NCBI GenBank assembly: GCA_002682825.1
Contig: NOKP01000017.1
Location: forward strand, 806,001 to 870,000
Direction: 5' to 3'
Length of the DNA: 64,000 bases
From: Neonectria sp. B-13
Lineage: Eukaryota > Ascomycota > Sordariomycetes > Hypocreales > Nectriaceae
Shown: one piece after another, positions 20,990 to 32,162 of the stretch
Layout of the letters: every line of letters begins with the position of its first letter
Numbering within the stretch: the stretch's first letter is position 1
The notes under the pieces: generated by a model
What the model was told of the DNA's origin: nothing
The model's database searches: none
What the model saw: only the letters and a program-made list of their open reading frames with translations
Made by a program: the position numbers and the translations under genes

Positions 20990-22375
20990 ATGCAGCAACA
21001 GCAACAGCGGCCGCTTGCTAAGCGGTCGGCATGCGACCGATGTCGAGAGCACAAGCTGCGATGCTTGCGATCACAAGGCCAGGGCGATGGACCCTGCGTC
21101 CGCTGTGCCCGAGCTGGCGCATCCTGCGTCACGGGCGCTCCGAGACCACTGGGGCGTTCTCGCATCAACCCCAACGACACTCATCAGCAGCAGGGATCCC
21201 GAAGACCGCGGCATTCGGTATTTGTATCTGTCACGGTACCCAGATCTGCGCCAAAAGTGTCTCCCGCATCCGTTCCGGAACCAGAGCCCGAGACCGCCAC
21301 CGAATCCTCACAGGAACTTGCATCACCACCGACTCGCGGCAGTGGCAGCTTCGAGTGCTTCCACAACCCCCTCACTGTGGACTCCGAACTGTCTAACATC
21401 TTCTTCGACGAGGCAGTGTCCGGCAGCGACACTCCGGACCCCGTCGTCGACACCCTGGATCTCGGATTCCTCAACGACGCTGCCGCGCTCTCAGACCTTG
21501 TCGGCGGTCCCAACCCAGACGCCTTCACCATGGAAGCAGACCTCCATGAGATGCATGGTGGAGAGCAGCCGGCGTCAGAGTCGCTTCCCGCTCTATCTGG
21601 TACTGACACTCTGTCTTTCTGCGTTGACCCTGCTTTTCAGCTTCAATCTCGACCCAGCAACGCCCTTGACATCGCAAATAGACTGGCGGAGCCGTCTCTC
21701 GGCTCGGGCAACGTCCTCGCCCGGCTTGCCCGCCTCAACGAGGGCATCGCCCATCAGCTTTCGCACATGGACACTTCCGTTTTGAGCATCCCCCCTCCAA
21801 ATCTCATCCATTCATGTGTCGACAAGGTCGGGGATTTGCAGGCCAACCCCATCCTCCGGGCACTGGAGAGTACCTCCGAATTGGCTGCCATTGTCAAGCA
21901 AATCATCTCGCCGATCCAGGACCACGGCTCGTCACCTGTGAACATACCGGTCGTGCTCATGTGCTTGTCTGGCCACATACAACTGCTGCAGATATACAAC
22001 TCCATCTTCCTTCACGTCAACCGGTTCTTGAGTGGCCTGCACGATATCCTCGGCTTCTTTGAGAATTTGCCGTGCTTCACTCATATCAGCGGCCTACCTC
22101 CCATCAAGGGCGACTTGTATATCAAAATCGTTATTCAAGTGGTCCAGCACAATATCAGCAGCGTCGAACGAGTTATGGGCCTCCCGGCAGACTTGTGCCT
22201 CTCAGCGCAGCGGACGTTTTCAAAGGGCTTATTAGGCTACGTGGATTCGCCCGACCCATTTCAGAGCATCATGGACCAGGCTTGCAGTCCATCTGAGAAG
22301 TCGGGACGAGCCCTGGTCGCATCCTTGCGAACGAAGATCGGGAATGTGCTAGGTCTCCTGAGAGATGACAACTAG
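20990..22375 (+). CDS. Zn2Cys6 transcription factor, AflR-like cluster activator
   Basis: Single exon, 461 residues. A polyglutamine start is followed by a binuclear zinc cluster with six cysteines at about 15, 18, 25, 36, 39 and 46 (CDRCREHKLRC...CVRCARAGASC), with basic residues just before it. The long Cys25-Cys36 spacing is like AflR and other metabolite-cluster activators. The middle is Ser/Pro/Glu/Asp rich and probably an activation region. The C-terminal third is helical and leucine rich (HIQLLQIYNSIFLHVNRFLSGLH region), as in the AflR regulatory domain. It lacks the large Fungal_trans domain. Position at the right edge of the biosynthetic genes suggests it is the pathway-specific regulator. 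A 318-codon frame overlapping it is a shadow. Confidence 0.9.
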   Translation: MQQQQQRPLAKRSACDRCREHKLRCLRSQGQGDGPCVRCARAGASCVTGAPRPLGRSRINPNDTHQQQGSRRPRHSVFVSVTVPRSAPKVSPASVPEPEPETATESSQELASPPTRGSGSFECFHNPLTVDSELSNIFFDEAVSGSDTPDPVVDTLDLGFLNDAAALSDLVGGPNPDAFTMEADLHEMHGGEQPASESLPALSGTDTLSFCVDPAFQLQSRPSNALDIANRLAEPSLGSGNVLARLARLNEGIAHQLSHMDTSVLSIPPPNLIHSCVDKVGDLQANPILRALESTSELAAIVKQIISPIQDHGSSPVNIPVVLMCLSGHIQLLQIYNSIFLHVNRFLSGLHDILGFFENLPCFTHISGLPPIKGDLYIKIVIQVVQHNISSVERVMGLPADLCLSAQRTFSKGLLGYVDSPDPFQSIMDQACSPSEKSGRALVASLRTKIGNVLGLLRDDN

Positions 22376-23138
22376 TTTATGCCAGCTGTTGGTTTTAAGA
22401 CCAAACATACGAATTACGACATCATTGCGATGACACTTTCGAATGAATTTCAGGTCATGATGCGTCGAAGAAGAGAGGGAGGTATAATTATGCTGAGCTT
22501 TCAAGATACTCGTTCAACTTCCAGGCTAATGAAAGAGGGCAAGGAATATCATTCTCATGGTACAATGATCCCGTGGTAGCAGTGCATCAGGAGGTGCTTG
22601 TGAGAGATGATAACGATTTACAATGGGTGAGAACAACGAAAAGCGAAGGAGCACTGACGCTAGGCGAGCTACAGACACTCTCATGTCTCGGCCGATGGGC
22701 ATGTTTTGATATCGAAGGGGTAGAGGAGATTTCAAAGTCATGCTTCAGCTAGGAAGATGTCTATTTTTAGTGCATCTTATATGCTTTGGTACCAACCAGA
22801 ATATAGGAAGGAACAGACCATTGCTGATCTAACAGAAGGCCATCTTCTATGATGTCGACCTCATAAGAAACAGTGGTGTTTAGCTCTGAGAGCTGTACTG
22901 CGAGGTGTTGAGAACATGGACTGGGCCCGCCGTATCTATCAATGGAGTATCGTAATTTGAATGTGCAACTGAGGATAGAATGATTAAGAACTCTAGGTTC
23001 CATTGCTTGTTTTAAATAGATATACAACTAATTACAGAAGAACGGCGTGCATGCTGAGTTCGCTTCACCTGGACCTAGCGGGTAAAACGAAAGCAGGCCT
23101 TTGACAGTCACCCCCACCCAAATAGTACTATCGAGCGT
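22376..23138. other. Intergenic region at the right edge of the metabolite cluster
   Basis: 763 nt between the activator gene and the 3' end of the GH12 gene. No gene-like frame, no repeat and no cluster motif was seen. It is taken as the probable right border of the cluster. Confidence 0.5.
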
Positions 23139-23991
23139 TTAATTCACGGAAATGGTGTAAGCTGAGGTCTTGAAGACAGCGTTGGTGCCTAGAAATGAAT
23201 TAGAGAATGTAGCTTTGGCCCATCTGGATTCACGACTTACCACTGAAGGGCTCGGTACCGGCCTGCAGGCTGGTGATGACCATGCTGGTGCTGACGCCTT
23301 GGCTGGAGGTCAAGTACTGGAAGAACTTGTTCAGATCGCCGCTGAAGTTGCCCAAGTTGCTAGGCGCAACGAAAGAGTAGACAGTGGTGTCGCCGTTGGG
23401 TCCGCGGAACAGCTTCCACTTGGTGCCAAGAATAGTAGGGGTGGCAATGGGGGTGGTCTTGCTGTCCGAGATGGGGCCAGCTCCGCCGTACGAGCCGAGC
23501 CAGATCATGATCTCGTACTTGTTGTTGGCTCCGACCGAGGGAGCAAGCCAGAGATCGTAGGAGACATCAGCCACCATGTTGGTGCCGGTGTATCTTCAAG
23601 GCGGTTAGGATATGATGGAGTTGTGAGAACCATTCGGGGTTACATACCTCCAAACCCAGGTGGAAGGGATGGACTTGATCGCCGATAGCGGCTTGTTGAC
23701 CTTCTCGAGGGCAACGTTGGAGTACGACTTGACCTTGCCGACGCCTCCGGCCCATGTCCACGACGTGGACCAGACGAACGAGTTGCTCTTGGCAGAAGTG
23801 TAGGTGGTGCACTGAGATCCAGAAGTGGCATCCCCAGAGCCCCAATTGTTGTGATAGAAAGTGTATCCGCTGGTCGCAAGCGAGCCAAAGGCGCCACACC
23901 AGGTGGAAGCACGCTTCTCGAGCGTAGGGGTAGGGTTCGCGACGGCGACCGTGGCGAGCAAAGCCGACACAAGGTAGGAGACGGACTTCAT
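23139..23991 (-). CDS. Secreted GH12 endoglucanase / xyloglucanase
   Basis: Exons 23991-23648, 23593-23241 and 23188-23139 encode 248 residues. A signal peptide (MKSVSYLVSALLATVAVANP) and a LEKR Kex2-like site precede the mature enzyme. GH12 hallmarks: NNWGSG near the N-terminus, the nucleophile glutamate in YEIMIWLGSYGGAGP, and the acid/base glutamate in GTEPFSG. The family hydrolyses beta-1,4 glucan or xyloglucan by a retaining mechanism, outside the cell. Length is normal for a bare catalytic domain; no CBM is attached. It is likely part of plant cell-wall attack and not of the neighbouring metabolite cluster. Confidence 0.95.
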
Positions 23992-25777
23992 GATGAAAGA
24001 GAGGATTATCAAAGAATGAACTAGGCAAGATAGGAATGAAGCTTAAGGTTGGAGTGAAGAATCTTGGCATGAGAGGTGGACGAAACGAAGCTCTTTTAAT
24101 GTTGATGGCCAAACTCCGTATTCGACACAGACGAGCCATTCTGGACTAAATTCCTCCTGTCATTACGGACACCAGTCCCTGATTGGGACTTAACCTTCCA
24201 GCGCGGAGCTGAATTGTCCCTATTTCGCTGAGGCAGCTGGCCCTGACCTGAAACTACAGTTGGGACGATATCTTCTATGGGATTAGCAGCAAGCGATGGC
24301 CGTTCAAAATGGTGCCGAACGAAGCGGCCGATGAAGCCATGTCGCGATGTTCCACCAATGAGTGCAGGGTTCCTTTAATTTTCCGTCTCGTAAAAGGATA
24401 GCGCCCGAGCATCCAAGCTGGTTCTGGGCTCCGTCCCCACTGGGCCCATGTTTCATCGGCTTAGTTTCTTTCGCTCCTCGGTGCCGTTGCCAAGCTTGAA
24501 TTGCTGCCGGTACTGGAAATCAGCTACTGTCTACAGGAACACAAGCCGATAAAACCAGGTCTCTTCGGGACCTATATATAGCTGAGATCATCGCTATATT
24601 CTACTTAGAATTAAAGCCGTCGTCAGCGCTTCGCGTTTGCATCTGTCCCAACCCCGCCGTCTCATGAGTTCATTGTCATTACTCTCTACTCAAAAGTACC
24701 CTGCTGGAATCCAGAGTATCGACTCACCAGCAACACGCAATTGCAGCCCATCACTTAGCGCGGTAACAAACTTTTTAATGCAAGAGCTCCCTCGTATCCG
24801 TCGTCCGCGTTTCCTTTTCAGTATCACCTCTCCGTCGGGGTTCCCAATAGAATTCAAGACTACCACCAGCTGCACTAAGCTGCCATCATAAGAATATGCT
24901 ATCCATGTAAGAATTGCCATTTGCATGGCCACGTTCCTGCCTAAACAATCACGCGGCCCGATCCGGAACAGCCAGCTCCGCCACGGCGCCTCAGTCTAGC
25001 TGGCCAGTCGGGTGGTCGCTGGTCAGGAATAGTCTTTCATCCCCTGGAAACTATAAGTGACCGTAAAACCCCTACATACGACTACATCCACCTACCGAAT
25101 ATGGAGTTGGTTTCTGTTGATGACGGGATCGCCTACTGTCCGTCTTTTCCAATGGCCCAAAACGGTCCAGTCTGTCTTTTTATCCTGCTCGGTAAGGGCC
25201 AAGGTTCTAGCGAGTTGACCTACCCTACAGCAACGTGAGGAGAAGCCAAGTTTAGCCAACATCAAACGAGTGCTGATGAGATGATTAATGAGACTATGAA
25301 TGATCAATTGATACATTTACAAGGGTTCGCACGGCGACGAGCAGAAAAGTGGCAGCACGCAGCATTCAACGCGGAGGTCAGGGTGTTTTTTACCACTATA
25401 ATCATAATGTGCAGCAAGGCTCCCAGAAGTATAGTTGCTTTCAGCACATAGTCTAAGCACAACGAGCCCGACTGGTTCTTGAAACGGCTACTCTCCATAG
25501 TAAGTTGAAAACCCCTGCGCAGTTTGTCCGGTATGTAGACAGACACCGGATCGACGTAGCCAAGAGCCAAGACAAACACGTGGGTGGATAGATCAGCCCT
25601 GAGTAACCAGGATGTGATAAGAGCGGGTCCAGAACTCAGCCTCACAAGGCAGTCCCACCGACTGATCCGGGCCAGTCCTGTACACGTAATCTGCACCATC
25701 TGTCATCCTCCCTCATCGCATCTCGAGAGGGACAGTCATCAGACATCACCTTCGACACCCATCAAGACAGCGCAAAC
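23992..25777. promoter_or_regulatory. Divergent intergenic region between the GH12 and hydrolase genes
   Basis: About 1.8 kb. Several open frames of 60-131 codons exist (for example 25304-25699 minus) but have no family resemblance or codon structure. AT-rich boxes TATATATA near 24580 and TTAAAAG (minus) near 24093 may serve as promoter elements. One TTCGGGA near 24566 shows that this heptamer is not unique to the metabolite cluster. Confidence 0.4.
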
Positions 25778-27179
25778 ATGTCCCAAATCGGGTCGGTTCC
25801 TCCGCCTACTTCGGCTCTCACCGCCGGAACACAAACAATGGCCCCAGAACCCTGCTCCTCCGAAGCCGCTGCCGCCCGCTTCGTCTCCAACGCCCGTTTC
25901 CACAAGACCTTCGCTCTTCCCGCCACCGCAGAGCACGGCGCTCTCACTGTCAGCTATTCGGATGCGGGCTTGGTCCCTGAGCTTGTCGATCCCAATGCCA
26001 ACCACCCAACCATTCTGTTCATTCCTGGAATGTTCGCATCCCGATATCTGGCCGTAGGGCTCCACGCTATCGCCTTGAGATTGGGCGTGCGCGTCTTGGT
26101 TGTTGATCGGTAGGTCATTGCGCAACACTACTTTTGTTCCCATGTTGTGAGTGCCTAGTTGGAACCTTTTCTAATCTGAATGATGCGTCTGCGTAGTCCC
26201 GGAATGGGCAAGTCGACCGATGTCCCACTCCACCAGCGAGTTGCCGTCTGGGTCGAACTGGTCCCCCAACTCCTGGCCCATCTTGGCATCAAACACGTCT
26301 CACTGGTATCTCATAGTGCGGGGACCATTTACTTGTTGAATACCTTGTATCATTACAGGAGTCTTTTGCACCCAGAGAAGCCCTTTGTTGCCATGTTGGG
26401 TAAGTCCAAGTCTCTAACAAGTCCTATCCTCCACGCTGCTATAATGCATATCGTCGAAACAAGGTTTAAATGCTGATTGAATTCATCCCGTGATAATAGC
26501 ACCTTGGGTTGATCCTTCTCACTCTCATGTACTCGCCATGAAAATAGGCCAATACATCCCAGTCTCGGCTTTCAGCATCTGGCATCTCATTCCCAAGTTC
26601 TTTGTCCAAACCGCTGGGCCTGCTCTAGCCTCCAGTGGTGCAGTGATCAACAAGGTCTCGAATGCCGTCTCCGGTGGCGACCAGGAAGCTTCAGAACTGG
26701 AAGAGAATCGCCAAAGAGTCGCAAAACATTACGGATTGTCTCGTGACGAGCAGGCCGCAATAGACGCGTTGGTTTTCAAGGTAATGTTTGAAGAGAACAC
26801 TGTTGGTGCAAATAGCGAGGCATTGCAGTGTTTGAGGAAAGGGAAAGACTGGTCGTGGGGGAAGTGTGAGGATTACGGTGTCTTTGTGAGGGACTTGGTT
26901 CACCTCGAAAGAAACAGACGAGGGGTCGGAGAAAGCACCGACGGAATTGCCAAGTTGAAGGTAAGTGCATATTTTGCCGAGACTGATGCCCTGAACGGCA
27001 AGCAGGGGCAGACCTATGTGGAGCAGTGTTGGAAAGGCAAAGAAGATGATGGCTTTCAAGATGTTCTGGATTTCGAACCCCACACTGTCTTTGGGGCGGA
27101 CCACGATAGTACCATGCAGTCCGTTGCGGTCTTGGAGCAGGTTTTTGTTGATGCTGGAGGGGTTTTGAGAAACGAGTAG
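25778..27179 (+). CDS. Alpha/beta hydrolase-fold protein
   Basis: Exons 25778-26109, 26197-26399 and 26500-27179 give 404 residues. The order fits an alpha/beta hydrolase: HPTILFIPGMF (oxyanion-side strand), RPGMGKS, the nucleophile elbow SHSAG at about 161-165, a helical cap, a strand with AETDAL as likely acid, and FGADHD with the catalytic histidine near the C-terminus. No signal peptide or TM segment, so probably cytosolic. Both introns fall at conserved places just after the first strand and after the nucleophile region. Substrate is unknown; esterase, epoxide hydrolase and haloalkane dehalogenase relatives share this fold. It stands tail to tail with the STAND gene at 27320. Confidence 0.85.
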
Positions 27180-27319
27180 TGTCGATTCACATAGCTCTAA
27201 CAGGACTCATCGAACGTATAGGTCAGGTGCATGTCTTAAAGTGACTTTGTATATGCCACGAGATGATAGAAACAAAGTTTGTTGGACTCGAAATGGCCGT
27301 TGACCCAATCTCATAATTC

Positions 27320-30300
27320 TCAACGTGCTGCCGGCCCAGTCGCTGAAAACTGCATCCCCAGCACGCGCCCAGTACGGTAGCCAAATGCCATGGTCAACCC
27401 TATGACTGCTGATTTTAATGGTTGGTATTCTGAAGGCAACCAAAGAACGTTCTCTCCGTCGTTAGTAATCCACTTCTTATCGGTGCTTAAGCCGTAGCCG
27501 TGGTATGCAGGATTCTCCAAGACATTATTGACTGTTTGCGAGTCCAATGACGATGACAGATCCAGGTCCAGAGTTCCAAGGTCGGTGCAGAGACGAAAGT
27601 CAGCGGTGGGATCAAACGCAATATGAGTGACTAGACTGTCAGTGATGATTGTTTGTAGGCAAGTGCTGGTAGTCAGATCCCAGATCCTGATTGTCTCGTC
27701 AGCCGCGCTCGAGGCAAGGTGTTGATTATCCCCAGAAAAGGCAATCGACACTACTCCGAAGTCGTGGCCAATGAGTGTCTGGAGGCAAGCTCCAGTATTT
27801 GGATCCCAGATCTTGACAGTGTTATCATCAGAGCCCGAGGCTAGCCTCTGTCCGTCCTCTGAGAACACGACGGACTTTAATGAGCTGTCGTGGCCCTCGA
27901 AAGTCTGGAGACAAGCCCCCGTTGCTGTATCCCAGATCTTCACTGTTCGATCGGCCGAGCCCGACGCGAGGCGCTGCGCATCTTTGTTGAAAGCCACAAC
28001 CTTCACTGTCTTTTTATGGCCTTCCAAGGTTTGAAGACAAGTGCCTGTAGTCATGTCCCAGATCCTGACTGTGGCGTCGATTGAACTTGAAGCAACCTTC
28101 TGGTTGTCTTTCGACAAGATGACTGACGTCACTGCTGAAGTATGGCCCCCGAGCGTGTGAAGACATGCACCGGTGACCATATTCCAGATCTTAACTGTCC
28201 GGTCCCGTGATGCTGAAGCAAGCTGACGGCCATCGCTTGAGCAGGTAACAGCTGTTACATCTAGATCATGGTCTTCCCGTATATGGAGGTTGCCGGTCGC
28301 AGTCGCATCCCAGATCTTGATTCTTCCATCTCCTGCACCTGAGGCGAGCTGCCATGCATCCCTTAAGAAGACAACTGAGTCGATGGAGGCGCTGCGACTT
28401 ATGAGCGTGTGTAGACATTTCCCCGTTGTAGGCTCCCATATCCTGATTGTCATGTCTTTCGAAGCTGAGGCAAGATATTGGTTATCCCCCACAGTAGAGG
28501 AGACAACCGACGTCACCCAGTTCGTGTGGCCTTCGAGAGTCTGGAGACATTGCCCTGTCGCTGTATCCCAGATCTTGATGGTACGGTCGCCCGAGCCTGA
28601 AACCAGGCGTTGGACGCCTTGTATGAGTGAAAAGGCGACCGATCGGACAGTCTCGCCGTGGCCCTCGAGGGTTCGGACACATGTTCCCGTAGTTGTGTCC
28701 CAGATCTTGATGGTTTTGTCTCCAGAGCCGGAGACGAGTTGTTGGTCGTTCTGCAAGGAGAAAGCAACCGAGTTTATGCCTCTCTGATGACCGGCCAACG
28801 TATGAAGACAAGTCCCCGTGGCTGTATCCCAGATCTTGACCACCTCATCCCCTGCACCTGAAGCAACCCGCTTGCCATCTTTCGCAAAGGCCACCGCGTT
28901 AACGAAACTCGTATGGCCTTCGAGGGTTTGAACGCAAGTCCCTTTATCTGTATCCCAGATCTTGACCTTGGAGTCGTATGCGCCCGAGGCAAGTCTTTGG
29001 ATATCCTTTGAGGGACAGAAGGCGACTTTGGTCACTGTGCGATCATGACCCTCAAGGGTATGAAGGCAGGTGCCAGTAGCTGCATCCCATATTTTGACCT
29101 TCCCATCGTTTGAGCCGGAGGCAAGACGTTGGTGTTCAGGCGAGAAATCAACAGAGTTGACAGAGCCAGAGTGGCCATCAAGCGTCTGGAGGCAAGCATC
29201 CCAATCATGCTCCATTTTTGGCTTTGAAACAATCCACTCAGGTGCCTCATTGTCGAACAACCCTCTTATCAGGCTGTTAGACGGACTGAACACAAGCGCC
29301 GAGACGTACGCCTGCAATGGCGCAGTCTCTATTGTCCCTTTATGCAAAAGGATGAACCGATATGCATCTCGAACCAACTTCGTGATTTGTGGAGTTCCTC
29401 CAGTCCCCTGTGAATTTCTTCGTGTTAGGTATTGCCTTGACGGGGTGGGATTTGTTCAACTGACCACTGTTGCTTCGAGCTTCTGCATTGCCTTCATCCC
29501 CTCTGACATACTGCGCAGTAGGCTAAGTGCTTCTAGCCAATACAAGTATTTCTCTTGTAAATAGACATGAACGATGCCATCATCTTGCAGATCTTCGCAG
29601 TTGCTCAGGCCGTCCACGGAGCTCGAGTCATGGAGATGATCAACCCAATAGAGACAGGAATACCCAGACGAGCCCAATGGGTTGGGATCAGGCGTGGATA
29701 CTTTCTCGATGCGAGTCCCAACAGCCTCTAAATTATACATGTCGCGGTGGAGGGTTCTCGACAGAACTTCGAGCGACTTTTCGAAGATGACATGGTGCTG
29801 GTGCGGAACACCATCAGGCAAGATCTGACTTGAAGCTTGGTTCAGCAAGAAGTCTTTTGCTGACTGATGGATGAAGTATATCGAATCATCCCTGATGTTC
29901 ACGAAGGAACCGCAGCATCCGATGAATTCTCTAAGGGTTTCGTCTTCGTCCTCGAAATCCTGAAGCGCTTCGACGAGAGAAGTCAATTCCCTCAGCGTAA
30001 TTGGGCGGTAGGTGACAGAAACAGTAGCCAGAATCTCCTTGCACACATCCGCGTCAAGAGACTCGTAGATCTGCTCCATCATGCGTTGATACAGGGCGTC
30101 AAGTCCTGGTGGATACGTGACCAGTTTTGCCATTGTGTGCCACTTGCGGACTTTGGGATCCCCGAGTTCCCGGCAGACCAGGGCCGCCCATAGGAAGGTG
30201 TCGTCGCTGTTGGTTATCAAATAGTCTAATACAGCGGTTCGTATCTTGTCGTCGTATTTCTTTGCTTTCGATAGGCGGTCCACCTTGTAGCGAATAAAAG

Positions 30301-32162
30301 CAGCAACTGCGCTAGAAACAGACTGCTCATTCAACTCCAGGGACAACTTGATGCCCTCAATCGCGCCCAGCTTCTCTTCGATGTTTGGCCAGTTACGACT
30401 GGATAGGATCCATTTCGCACCAGCTGAAGACGAGGTTTGGCAAATGAAGTCAAGGAGCTGCGGTAGTTCGGTCACACACTCGTCAAGAGCATCAACGATG
30501 AGCACTGCGCCATCCAAGCTCGGATCGTCAAGCATCGCTGTGAGCATCTTGGACAAGACTCCCCAGGCGGCCTCATCCTCGAACATCTGTTTGCCCACGT
30601 GTCCGTACTTCTTAGGTACATGCGAAATGAGAGATGGGAGTTGGTCGATGAGAACGTAAACAAGACCGCGTAGCACAGCCGTTGCAGTGCGAAGCGTTGG
30701 TTCTGTCGCCTGGCAGAAGAAGTACGATAAGGCGCGCGTCTTATCGTGTTCAATCTCATCAATAATGCCGCACAAGAGCATTGTCTTTCCTTTTCCAGGA
30801 TCTCCTTTGATCCACAGAAGTCGGCTTTGAGGCTCGTCGTGCCACTTCTTGAAGTCGGCATGGTCGAGGATCCAGCTGTACGAGTCCTTGAGCAAGCCGC
30901 CTTTTGCTTCTTGAATGAGTGTCTTCGTGTCGCGGGGGTCTGTCTCGCGTAGGTCACCGAGGCATTCGTTGTACTTGTCATCTTGCCGGATCTTGGCTTG
31001 CTGCTCCTGGAACTTGGTCTGTTGCTCCTGGAATTTTGTTTGCTGGATGGTCTGGGCTAAGACGGCAGAGTGGATGTCTTGAAGCTTCATCTCTTGGGAG
31101 ACGGCGGACTCGGCAATGGTCTGTAAGTGCGACTTGATTTGCTCCGTGTTGAACTGCTGAGAGTCCTTTTGCACCGCTGCCTCGGCGTCCTGAATGTCAG
31201 TGAGCTGGCCATTCCAGTCGTCAAGCTTGAACATGTCCCTCATGAAGACAATAGCCTGGTTTCTGTTATAGATGCAGATGCTCTTCATCTGGTACAATAG
31301 AAGCTTTTGGTAGAGCTGGATGATGTGTTTTTCTAGCTCGCCTCGCAGCCCTGAAGTAGATGTAGCGGCCCTGTTCTCGTCGAGGAGCAAGCCAGCCAAG
31401 TTCCAGTACCAATCCATTCTGGACAGGACGTAAGAGACTCCGCGGCGGTTTATGCCCGCCTCGGTGATGGGGTTTGAGAGGATCTGTAAAATATGAGTAA
31501 ACAGTCCCGCTGATGTTCCAGATCAAGTCAGATAAACCCACATCGAGAGCCAAGCAAACGCCAACCCAAGCAACGGCAGCTTCGGGAGACGCTTGTATCG
31601 CTTTGTCCACCATGCCCCGCACAATAGTCGCGGTCTGCATCCCATTCTCGATCCCTTGCTTGATGTTTGCGTTTTTCTCCGTTTTTTCTAGTCCAATGCG
31701 GACAAGCTGCTTCATCTGGTGCGATCTTCCCTCCTGGCCCTGTTCGATTTCGTTCTTCTGGGACGCGAGCGAGGCCGAGGTTGAGTCTCCATCGTGAAGT
31801 TGCCGGGACAGAATCTTCTCATACGTCTCGACCATGTCGGACTCGCTGGCTTTGAGCCCATCATATGCCTGGTTCCAGAGCCGTTCTTGCAAACTTTGCG
31901 CTGAGACTTCGGGATCGGGAGGCGCCGGTTGAGGTGGGACTGGCTGAGTAAACACCGTTTGTGAAGGTGCCGGCTGTAACGGTACCAATTGAGAAGCTAC
32001 CGGTTCAGAAAGTACCGGCCGAGAAGGCACCGGCTGAGGAGCCTTTTTTGGAGCTTTATCCGTAGGTTGAGGAGGAGTGGAAGGCTCCGATTCAGAGGAT
32101 TCAGAGGCGGGGTGCGAGGCTTTAAACTTGGAGCGGAGACTCTTGAACATATGCGGCGCCAT
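27320..32162 (-). CDS. NACHT-WD40 STAND protein (NWD family, fungal NLR-like)
   Basis: Exons 32162-31542, 31483-29465 and 29407-27320 encode 1575 residues. Order: a proline-rich tail with short repeats (about 40-85); an NWD N-terminal domain (about 90-310, LWNQAYDGLKASE, MDWYWNLAGLLLDEN); a coiled linker with FQEQQTKFQEQQ; NACHT NTPase with Walker A GDPGKGKT and Walker B VLIVDALDEC; a winged-helix-like region; then about 12 WD40 repeats (GH...KIWD) and a divergent thirteenth. Proteins of this build act as signal sensors in fungal incompatibility and immunity: the WD propeller senses ligand and NACHT drives assembly. The N-terminus is not a HET domain, so it is not a HET-E ortholog. Introns have GTGGGT and GTCAGT donors and close the frame. 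Confidence 0.92.
27650..29194 (-). repeat. Coding tandem repeats: about 12 WD40 units of about 126 nt
   Basis: Each unit runs GHxxxVxSVxFSxDxQRLASGSxDxTVKIWDxxTGxCLQTL. Framework positions are near-identical between units, while the residues just after GH and on the blade surface vary (for example TSFV, QRGI, GETV, TNWV, TSAV, KKTV). Units 7 and 8 are the most divergent and lack the GH dipeptide context. Confidence 0.85.
31920..32040 (-). repeat. Degenerate 15-nt tandem repeat in the proline-rich N-terminus
   Basis: On the plus strand the unit is near ACCGGCTGAGAAGGT and recurs about seven times with drift. On the coding strand it encodes a PVPSR/PVLSE/PVASQ/PAPSQ series of five-residue units. 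In-frame length keeps copy-number change harmless to the reading frame. Confidence 0.75.

Noticed and set aside
20829..21785. 318-codon plus-strand frame overlapping the Zn2Cys6 activator
   Set aside because: The zinc cluster and the full protein are in another frame; this one is Ser/Pro/Arg-rich shadow sequence.
25304..25699. 131-codon minus-strand frame upstream of the alpha/beta hydrolase
   Set aside because: No recognised family, no splice context, and it occupies the hydrolase promoter.
26960..27010. Possible extra intron in the alpha/beta hydrolase (AAG followed by GTAAGT)
   Set aside because: The sequence after it (SAYFAETDAL) is the expected strand with the acid residue, so it is coding.
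28290..28787. 165-codon plus-strand frame opposite the WD40 repeats
   Set aside because: It is the periodic antisense of the WD repeats, with no independent evidence.
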